DNA from: Gp13-AA77 sp036521995
GTDB taxonomy: Bacteria > Acidobacteriota > Terriglobia > UBA7540
Assembly (NCBI GenBank): GCA_036521995.1
Contig: DATDGR010000240.1
Span: forward strand, 1-12,455
DNA: 12,455 nt
Reading direction: 5' to 3'
A program made the position numbers and the translations under genes. The notes under the pieces are model-generated. The model was not told where the DNA came from and ran no database searches. It saw nothing but the letters and a program-made list of their open reading frames with translations. Positions 7,424-12,455 of the stretch are shown piece after piece; position 1 is the first letter of the stretch; each line of letters opens with the position of its first letter.

Positions 7424-8343
7424 CCGCACCCGGGGAGGGCGGAGTTGCCGGCGCCTATCTTGTCGGCTCCATGTGGTGGTACGCCGCTTATGTCCTCCGG
7501 CCGGCTCAGGCTCTAAAGCGCGCTGGGCTCTCACCAACCCGCACCGCCGGTGACCTGCCTCGCGAGCCGCCCCGCCCCGGTCTCGGTCCTTACTTCTCCC
7601 CCCGCCACCGCGAGCCCGTCTTTCTCTCCAAGAAAACGTCTCACGACGATCTGGTGGAAGAGTTTGACCGGATGTCGGAAGTGTATGCTGAGTTTGTGCA
7701 GCCGTTCTCTCAGCCCATCTTCGATGAGGCGCTGGCGGTGATGCGGGATTATCTCCCCAGCGATGCGCGCGTGCTGGACGCCGGCTGCGGTCCTGGGCGG
7801 GAGCTGGTCCGGGTCGCGCGCCTGGTGCCTCAAGGCGAGGTAGTTGGGGTCGACCTGGCGGCGGGTATGGTCAAAACGGCGCATCGCGCGGCTCGCGCGG
7901 CCGGACTGGACAACTGTGCCTTCTTTCAAGCCGATGTGGGTGAACTGCCGGAGGCCTTTACCGCAAAGTTTGATTTGATTTACAACTGCCTGGCCCATCA
8001 TCACTATCCTGAGCCCACCGCTGCGGCGGCCTCCGTGCTGCGCTGCTTACGACCCGGCGGAGTTTATTGCGTGGTTGATCCCGGTCCTGCCTGGTACAAC
8101 GCGCTGAGTGCGCCGATCGCCAAGTGGGCGGACCCGGGCTGGATCGGCTTTCATACGCCCGAAGAGTTCCGCAACCTGTTCCGCGAGGCGGGCTTTTGCC
8201 GTTCGGCATGGTTTGAGCTTCTTCCTGGCTTCGGTCTGGCGGTCGGACAGAGATCGGCTGGCGCCGCCGGCGCCAGAATAAAGGCCGATCGAGGGGCGAA
8301 GGTGCGGGCGCGGGCAGGAACGCAGCCAGGCGGGCGCGCTTAG
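7420..8343 (+). CDS. Class I SAM-dependent methyltransferase with unusual N- and C-terminal extensions
   Basis: Transfers a methyl group from S-adenosylmethionine to an unknown acceptor; next to an isoprenoid synthase, a terpenoid or quinone-like substrate is a reasonable guess. The 307 residues contain a Rossmann-type core at about 80-270: motif I VLDAGCGPGRE (118-128), the acidic end of strand two GVDLAAGM (143-150), ADVGELP (171-177), FDLIYNCLAHHHYPEP (184-199, motif IV region), LRPGGVYCVVDPG (210-222) and the GFHTPEEFRNLFREAGF segment (243-259). About 75 residues precede the core, including an aromatic hydrophobic stretch (GAYLVGSMWWYAAYVLR, 11-27) that could bind membrane or a partner, then a Pro/Arg linker. 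After residue 276 comes a basic Ala/Arg/Gly tail. Neither extension is typical of UbiE-like enzymes. It starts inside the stop of the preceding gene (ATGA). I cannot name the acceptor. Confidence 0.88.
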   Translation: MTAPGEGGVAGAYLVGSMWWYAAYVLRPAQALKRAGLSPTRTAGDLPREPPRPGLGPYFSPRHREPVFLSKKTSHDDLVEEFDRMSEVYAEFVQPFSQPIFDEALAVMRDYLPSDARVLDAGCGPGRELVRVARLVPQGEVVGVDLAAGMVKTAHRAARAAGLDNCAFFQADVGELPEAFTAKFDLIYNCLAHHHYPEPTAAAASVLRCLRPGGVYCVVDPGPAWYNALSAPIAKWADPGWIGFHTPEEFRNLFREAGFCRSAWFELLPGFGLAVGQRSAGAAGARIKADRGAKVRARAGTQPGGRA

Positions 8344-8426
8344 CGCGACTCTCATCAAGGCCGAAGCCTTCGGGCCCGAGAGCCTGTGCGGGCGCGTCCA
8401 ACCTCCCGATTGCTACCACCACAGCC

Positions 8427-9521
8427 GTGAGCAAGGGATTCCGAGAAACTGGCAGCGAGGCGGCGGCCTACGATGTGGGGCTGGTCAACCGAACCTTGAA
8501 CCAGGCCCGGCAAGACGTTCTGGCCGAGTTGGAGCTTCTCTTCCGGGAGCGGCGCCGAACCGGCTACGGGCCATTGTACGACTTGCTGGCCGATTACCCC
8601 TTCCGCGAAGGCAAGGGATTGCGTCCGGCAATCTGCTTCGCCGCCTGTCGGGCAGCGGGAGGCCGCACCGAGCAGGCGCTGCTCTCCGCCACCGCTTTGG
8701 AGCTCTTCCACAATGCTTTTCTGGTCCACGACGATATCGAGGACGCCTCGGAGTTCCGGCGCGGCAAGGTGACGATGCTCCAGGCGCACGGCGCTCCCGT
8801 CGCCATCAACGTCGGAGACGCGACCAACGTCCTTGCCCTTGAGCCCTTGCTCGGTAACACAGCGCGGATCGGAGTCCGCAAGGCCCTGCTGGTGTTCCGC
8901 GAGGTGGAGCGGATGGCCCGCGAGTCGGCCGAGGGCCAAGCCATTGAGCTGGACTGGATCGCCCAGGGGCGGTTCGACCTGGGTGACCGGGACTACACCC
9001 GCATGGCCTACAAAAAGACCTGCTGGTACACTGTGATCGCGCCGCTGCGCATCGGCGTCATCTGCGGCAGCCCGCCAGGTCCCCTGGCCCCTCTCGAAGA
9101 CGAGCTGATGCCCCTGATCGAACTGGGCTTCCTCGCGGGGATCGCGTTCCAGATCCACGACGATCTCCTCAATCTTCAAGCCGACGAAGGTCTGTACGGC
9201 AAGGAGACGAGCGGCGACCTCTGGGAAGGCAAGCGCACCATCATGCTGCTGCATTTCATCCGCACTGCGCGCAAACCGGCTCGGGAACGGGCCCTGCGAA
9301 TTCTTCGCACCCCACGCGCCAGGAAGCGGCTCAGCGATGTTCGATGGCTCTTGCGCGCCATGGTTGAAAATGGGTCGCTCACGTACGGCCGGTCCGTGGC
9401 CGTGAAATACTGCGAGCGCGCGCTCCGGGTGGATGCGCGCGGACTGCCTTTGTTGCTGGAGAATGACGATCGACGTTTCCTGAGGGAGATGTTACGCTAT
9501 GTGATCGATCGCGCCAAATAG
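8427..9521 (+). CDS. Trans-isoprenyl diphosphate (polyprenyl) synthase
   Basis: Condenses isopentenyl diphosphate with an allylic diphosphate to make a linear prenyl diphosphate, probably geranylgeranyl diphosphate or longer. The 364 residues show the family hallmarks: GKGLRPA (63-69); the first Asp-rich motif DDIED (102-106) followed by RRGK; the region of Lys/Thr near 186-188; the second Asp-rich motif as DDLLN (245-249, DDxxN instead of DDxxD); and YGKETSGDLWEGKRT (257-271). The fifth residue before the first DDxxD is Ala (A97) with Phe next to it (F98), so the usual product-limiting aromatic residue is absent from that exact place. Product length cannot be read safely. The GTG start has no clear ribosome binding site and follows an 83-base gap. 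A GTG at 8475 is a weaker alternative. About 30 residues precede the fold and about 60 follow the last motif, slightly longer than the usual 300-350. Confidence 0.94.
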   Translation: MSKGFRETGSEAAAYDVGLVNRTLNQARQDVLAELELLFRERRRTGYGPLYDLLADYPFREGKGLRPAICFAACRAAGGRTEQALLSATALELFHNAFLVHDDIEDASEFRRGKVTMLQAHGAPVAINVGDATNVLALEPLLGNTARIGVRKALLVFREVERMARESAEGQAIELDWIAQGRFDLGDRDYTRMAYKKTCWYTVIAPLRIGVICGSPPGPLAPLEDELMPLIELGFLAGIAFQIHDDLLNLQADEGLYGKETSGDLWEGKRTIMLLHFIRTARKPARERALRILRTPRARKRLSDVRWLLRAMVENGSLTYGRSVAVKYCERALRVDARGLPLLLENDDRRFLREMLRYVIDRAK

Positions 9522-9701
9522 AGGGTGGGACGTGGGGCTGGGGGATGGTCTTGTCGCCGGCTACTGCCCAAGGATCTCTCATTCTGAGCCGATGCGCTCC
9601 TCATCGAATCGCTCTGAGAGCAGCGAAGGGGCTCACGGTAAACTCCGCGCAGCGGAGCTAGGAATCTCGGCATTGTTTTGGAGGCCTAAGGCGCCATACG
9701 T
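9522..9701. repeat. Intergenic region with hairpins, resembling a degenerate dispersed repeat
   Basis: This is the largest gap inside the cluster. It contains AAGGATCTCTCATTCTGAGC (about 9569-9588), which resembles the CATCCTGAGCGAAGCGAAGGATCTC-like dispersed repeats I associate with many environmental genomes. It also has a perfect GCTCT-G-AGAGC at 9611-9621 and a perfect 6-bp stem CTCCGC-GCA-GCGGAG at 9643-9657. A short T-run (TTTT) appears only about 20 bases after the last stem, so termination would be partial at best. GGAGG at 9680-9684 lies 17 bases before the next start codon, and CATACGTATG (9695-9704) is a perfect palindrome overlapping that start. No gene is seen. Confidence 0.4.
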
Positions 9702-10301
9702 ATGAGGGTACCTAACGAGCCCGGCGAGCCCAAGGGATCGTTCTACGAGTTTCTCCAGCTCCAGAACGATTTTTACGGCCGCCTTGCCGAGGAAACGATG
9801 AAGTACTTGCGCCGGCTTCAGGCCGCCGGCGCGCCCGCCACACCGGGCACGGTGCTGCTTCCCGATGGGTCGGTTGAGCTGAGGGGCAGCGGAACCCCCG
9901 GCGCATCCGTGGAGTTCAGGCTCGAGGTCGAGAACCGTCAGCGAGTTCACTGCATGGTGACACCGATGCTCTCCCCTCTGGTGGATGCTTCTGGAACCAC
10001 GTGGTTTCCCGCGGCTCGGCTTCAGCCGCCCTCCAAACTGCTAGCGCCGGAAGAAGTGGGCGAGCTGGTCATCGCCATTCCCTTACCGGCGGACGTCCCG
10101 GCTGGCACTTATCGGGGCGCACTCCTTCTGCAGGGCTTCCGCGAGGGCGCGATCGCCGTCGCCGTAACCGTGGCGAGGGGGGTCTCAGCTAAGCCGGGGA
10201 CCGCCGCGCCGGCCGGGAGGCGAACGGTGCCGCCCGTGAAACCCGCAAGGGCCACGATCAAGCGCAAAAAGCGCCGGCGCGAGCCAGCGAGGCGGAAATG
10301 A
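9702..10301 (+). CDS. Ig-like protein with amphipathic N-terminal helix and lysine/arginine tail (paralogue of the 6788 gene)
   Basis: Family not recognised; 199 residues. ATG 9702 is the only usual start codon after the in-frame TAA at 9687, with GGAGG and AAGG upstream. Residues 13-40 form an amphipathic helix (FYEFLQLQNDFYGRLAEETM, then KYLRRLQ). The motif FYGRL corresponds to FYGAL in the protein at 6788. A beta-sandwich follows (about 55-160), with GASVEFRLEVEN, LQPPSKLLAPEEVGELVIAI and PAGTYRGALLLQGF. The tail (about 161-199) is Pro/Lys/Arg-rich and ends in KRKKRRREPARRK, so it is probably disordered and could bind nucleic acid, polyphosphate or acidic surfaces. There is no signal peptide or membrane helix. 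Its ATGA overlap with the next gene shows co-transcription. A duplicate of the 6788 gene placed on the other side of the enzyme genes suggests that both copies are needed. Confidence 0.85.
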   Translation: MRVPNEPGEPKGSFYEFLQLQNDFYGRLAEETMKYLRRLQAAGAPATPGTVLLPDGSVELRGSGTPGASVEFRLEVENRQRVHCMVTPMLSPLVDASGTTWFPAARLQPPSKLLAPEEVGELVIAIPLPADVPAGTYRGALLLQGFREGAIAVAVTVARGVSAKPGTAAPAGRRTVPPVKPARATIKRKKRRREPARRK

Positions 10302-10879
10302 CCTCTGCGCAGTCAGAGCGAGTGAAGCTGGTGGACACGGTCGAAGGACCGGGCCGAACGACGGCGACTCTGGTGGCCTCGCTGGCGGCGCGACTCGCAA
10401 CCTTACATGCGGTCTCCGGCGCGGATGCGGTGGGGTCTTTGACGGCTGGCTTCGCGGCGCTGGGGCGAGAGGTCAGCCGGAGCGCGGAGGGCGCCCGGAT
10501 GCGGAAAGCCATCCAGGCAGGCCGGGGCGGCCCGAACGGTGAAGCTTTATGGACGGCGCTGCGCATCAGCGATTGGGCCTCAGGAATGCCCCCGAGCCCG
10601 GTCCTTCAGCATCTACGCAACGACCTCGCCCTGTTGCTGTCCGACGATTTGGAACAGACGCTCCAGTTCCTGCCGATCCCGAGCCAGATGGCTGGCGCCG
10701 AAACTGCACCGGAGGCGGCGCCCGTCACGTTTCTGGATTGCGTGATGGGGCTCTGGGCCTTCTCGACGGAGCTGGTTCGATCGGTTGAGGCCCTAGCCGG
10801 CCCTACGCTGGCCCACGTCGAGGTGGTGAAACCGTCCGAAGGCTCCCAGGCCGAACCCCAGAGCGCGCTGCTCAGGTGA
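10298..10879 (+). CDS. Helical protein of unknown function
   Basis: Family not recognised; 193 residues. The ATG overlaps the preceding stop by four bases, with GAGGCGG a few bases upstream. Composition is Ala/Leu/Ser-rich and almost free of strand-like patterns. Likely helices cover about 22-62 (TATLVASLAARLATLHAVSG), about 80-95, about 100-124 (VLQHLRNDLALLLSDDLEQT) and about 142-172 (LDCVMGLWAFSTELVRSVEA). The helices are amphipathic rather than membrane-spanning. The linkers are Pro/Gly-rich and the last 15 residues look disordered. No signal peptide and only one cysteine (C148). Its position between an Ig-like protein and the CrtC-like gene, with overlaps on both sides, says it works with them. 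A coat, adaptor or small-molecule-binding role is possible; none is shown by the sequence. Confidence 0.82.
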   Translation: MTSAQSERVKLVDTVEGPGRTTATLVASLAARLATLHAVSGADAVGSLTAGFAALGREVSRSAEGARMRKAIQAGRGGPNGEALWTALRISDWASGMPPSPVLQHLRNDLALLLSDDLEQTLQFLPIPSQMAGAETAPEAAPVTFLDCVMGLWAFSTELVRSVEALAGPTLAHVEVVKPSEGSQAEPQSALLR

Positions 10880-11877
10880 TCTTTCTCGACACACTTCGCC
10901 CGCCGTCGCCCTTTGATCTGTCGGCATCGGGGTACAAAGACTGGCTTCATCTGAACGTCCTCGACCACTCCACCGGCACCATCGGAATCATCAACGTCTC
11001 ACTTCACGGCGCGCCGGGTGATCCACGCTCGCGAGCAATCGGCACCGGGTTGGCGCACGTCCCCGGATCGGGCTGGCTCGGCAACGTCGAGGTCCGTGGG
11101 CAGGGGCAAGCCGCCATAGGAACCTCCAGCATTGGTCTTGAGCGGGTGGCGCTGGCGGTACTTCCGGCCGAGGGCACCGTCCTCGCATCCGTGAACGATC
11201 CGGAAAATGGCTTGGCGGCGAGGCTGACTGCCAGGCCCTCGGTGTCGCCCGTGGTGGTGGCCGAAGAGATTCCGCTTGGTCCCGGGTGGATTTCCTGGTA
11301 CGCGGTGTCGCGTTTGGCTCTGAGCGGCCATTGGACGCTGGGAAGCCAGGTTCAGGACCTGAGCCAGGCCACCGCCTACCATGACCACAACTGGGGCCGC
11401 TGGCATTGGGGCGAGGACCTGGGGTGGGAATGGGGCTGTTTCGTTACGCCCGCGCCCGGCCCCGCCTTGGTCATGTCGCTGACCACCGACCGCGCGCACC
11501 GGCGCCGTGGCGAGCCTTGCCTGGCCGTGCACGCCGCCGGAAAGCGGCGGACTTTCACCGGAGCTGCGATCGAGATCGAGTATCGCGGGCGGCTGGAGAC
11601 GGTCCTGCGCAGGCTTCCCGGGGCGATGGCGGCTTTGCACGCCGACTGGATTCATCCGCAACTCCCCCAGAAGCTGCTGCTGCGCGCCAGCGACGGAATC
11701 GATCGCGTTACCATGGAATTCACCGGCCGCGCCGCCGCTCAACTGATCGCCGCCGACTCCAGCCGGCGAGGATACGGGTTCATTCATGAGATCGTGGGCG
11801 AGTTTAGCTGCTCCGGCGAGCTCGGCAAGACCCCTATAGGAGGGACCGGGTTAGGCGTGTTGGAGCATGTCGACTGA
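10876..11877 (+). CDS. Lipocalin-fold protein of the carotenoid 1,2-hydratase (CrtC)/AttH superfamily
   Basis: Members of this superfamily act on isoprenoid or polyene substrates, for example hydration of a terminal prenyl double bond by CrtC, or cyclisation by related lipocalin-like enzymes. The 333 residues have two beta-rich halves. The first (about 20-150) contains GYKDWLHLNVLDHSTGTIGI and WISWYAVSRLALSGHW. The second begins at the signature AYHDHNWGRWHWGEDLGWEWG (167-187), where the His/Asp/Trp cluster (H169, D170, H171, W173, W176, H177, W178) lines the expected pocket. It ends with GYGFIHEIVGEFSCSG (about 299-314), typical of the family C-terminus. The start is GTG 10876 inside the previous stop (GTGA overlap). 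There is no signal peptide. Next to a prenyl diphosphate synthase and a methyltransferase, action on their isoprenoid product is the likeliest role. No phytoene synthase or desaturase is in the window, so a true carotenoid substrate is not supported. Confidence 0.85.
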   Translation: MIFLDTLRPPSPFDLSASGYKDWLHLNVLDHSTGTIGIINVSLHGAPGDPRSRAIGTGLAHVPGSGWLGNVEVRGQGQAAIGTSSIGLERVALAVLPAEGTVLASVNDPENGLAARLTARPSVSPVVVAEEIPLGPGWISWYAVSRLALSGHWTLGSQVQDLSQATAYHDHNWGRWHWGEDLGWEWGCFVTPAPGPALVMSLTTDRAHRRRGEPCLAVHAAGKRRTFTGAAIEIEYRGRLETVLRRLPGAMAALHADWIHPQLPQKLLLRASDGIDRVTMEFTGRAAAQLIAADSSRRGYGFIHEIVGEFSCSGELGKTPIGGTGLGVLEHVD

Positions 11878-12334
11878 ACGTCACCTGTTACTTGCGGAGC
11901 ACCCCGGTCGGTGGCAATATCTCGATCAGGTGAACCAAAGCTCCTCGGGACTTAAGTGCAACGACGCGGATTCTCTCAATGCGCTGATTAACGATCTGAC
12001 CTATATAACAGTTTCCTGCGCCAAATTTGTGGACAACCGTCTTTACGCCGGCCAAACTCAACTCCAAAACATTCGCAACGTGGCAACGCAGGCGCAGGGC
12101 GAGCGGGACAGTCTTTTGAAACTTCTCGCTGCCGCCACAGGTGATGGCACGCCTGTCACCATCGCGGGCGGAGAGCAGCAGTTAAGCGTGAATGGCACGC
12201 TCTTTCCCTATGCCGAGGGTTTGCTGGACAATCTGCAATTCGCTATGGACCATTTTGCGATCAGCTGGAAAACGCAAATCGCCGGGGGTTCAAATCGTCT
12301 ACACTCCGATTTGAAGGACCTAAGCGACTGTTAA
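11867..12334 (+). CDS. Orphan protein of unknown function, lower GC than its neighbours
   Basis: Family not recognised; 155 residues. The ATG lies 11 bases inside the end of the CrtC-like gene. A GGAG sits almost against the start codon, so initiation may depend on translational coupling. Helices are likely at about 36-58 (DSLNALINDLTYITVSCAKF), about 60-90 (NRLYAGQTQLQNIRNVATQA) and about 115-135 (PYAEGLLDNLQFAMDHFAIS), with a short strand-turn at about 94-110. There are three cysteines (C31, C51, C155), the last being the C-terminal residue. Two 60-base lines inside it (11941 and 12001) count to about 53% and 47% GC, against about 70% for a line inside the CrtC-like gene (11401). This suggests a different origin. 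It ends in TAA, 31 bases before the facing end of the putative transposase frame. Confidence 0.75.
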   Translation: MSTERHLLLAEHPGRWQYLDQVNQSSSGLKCNDADSLNALINDLTYITVSCAKFVDNRLYAGQTQLQNIRNVATQAQGERDSLLKLLAAATGDGTPVTIAGGEQQLSVNGTLFPYAEGLLDNLQFAMDHFAISWKTQIAGGSNRLHSDLKDLSDC

Positions 12335-12365
12335 GAAATAACATTTACATTGTGCGAGTCCAAGT

Positions 12366-12455
12366 TTACGCTGCCTGGCGAGGTTGGAAGGTATAGTTCC
12401 AGTCGCCGTGAAACTTATGAGGCTTCAGCCGCAGCGTTCGCATCTCGTCATCCGT
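12366..12455 (-). mobile_element. C-terminal tail of a probable transposase (partial, runs off the window)
   Basis: The last 90 bases, read on the minus strand, give 29 open codons and a TAA stop at 12366-12368. The peptide includes LRLKPHKFHGDWNYTFQP. A carboxy end of the form KPxxFHGxWNYTI is what I remember from DDE transposases of the ISAzo13 type. That recall is from memory and only the tail is visible, so the family is tentative. If correct, the end of the insertion sequence should lie within roughly 12335-12365, directly against the last cluster gene. Whether the element is intact cannot be told here. Confidence 0.45.

Noticed and set aside
8357..8370. AAGGC-CGAA-GCCTT hairpin after the methyltransferase gene as a terminator
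   Set aside because: No T-run follows and the downstream gene has no promoter that I can see; read-through is more likely.
8355..9254. 299-codon minus-strand frame opposite the prenyl synthase
   Set aside because: It is antisense to a recognised enzyme with both Asp-rich motifs. The peptide has no recognisable content.
10999..11787. 262-codon minus-strand frame opposite the CrtC-like gene
   Set aside because: It is antisense to a gene with a clear family signature; a composition artefact.
4906..12334. Encapsulin, bacterial microcompartment or gas-vesicle gene cluster
   Set aside because: None of the proteins shows the recognisable shell families (HK97-type, BMC domain, GvpA). The resemblance is only in the general idea of enzymes plus structural proteins.

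Overview
The window looks like a chromosomal piece of a GC-rich, probably soil-dwelling bacterium. My best guess is Acidobacteriota or a neighbouring phylum. That rests on the general look of TopA and DprA, on the GC-rich coding style and on an intergenic stretch that resembles short dispersed repeats of such genomes. No rRNA or other marker gene is present, so the assignment is weak. I saw no tRNA, rRNA or CRISPR array.

Left part (1-4.6 kb, minus strand): two housekeeping genes, topA (DNA topoisomerase I with five C-terminal zinc fingers) and dprA (DNA-processing/competence protein), followed by a small two-helix membrane protein. Each of topA and dprA has a plausible sigma70-type promoter with an exact TTGACA -35 box.

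Right part (4.85-12.33 kb, plus strand): a compact accessory cluster of ten genes behind one good promoter (TTGACA, 17 bp, TAGGAT). Several junctions are 4-base ATGA/GTGA overlaps. Three genes belong to recognisable enzyme families: a class I SAM-dependent methyltransferase, a trans-isoprenyl diphosphate synthase, and a lipocalin-fold protein of the carotenoid 1,2-hydratase (CrtC)/AttH type with an HDHNWG motif. The other seven are not families I can name. Four of these carry related immunoglobulin-like beta-sandwich modules with a G-x-Y-x-G type hairpin. Two of the four also have an N-terminal amphipathic helix with a shared FYGxL motif and a strongly basic tail, and one is packed with 15 cysteines. 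The first gene encodes a short beta-repeat protein, the ninth-position neighbour of the CrtC-like gene is helical, and the last gene is an orphan with lower GC.

My reading is that the three enzymes make and modify an isoprenoid, and that the small non-enzymatic proteins form a shell, scaffold or coat for the enzymes or for the hydrophobic product, in the way phasins coat storage granules. This is inference. No known compartment protein (encapsulin, BMC shell protein, gas-vesicle protein) was recognised.

At the right edge the last 90 bases read, on the minus strand, as the C-terminal tail of what is probably a transposase. This suggests that the cluster is bordered by an insertion sequence.
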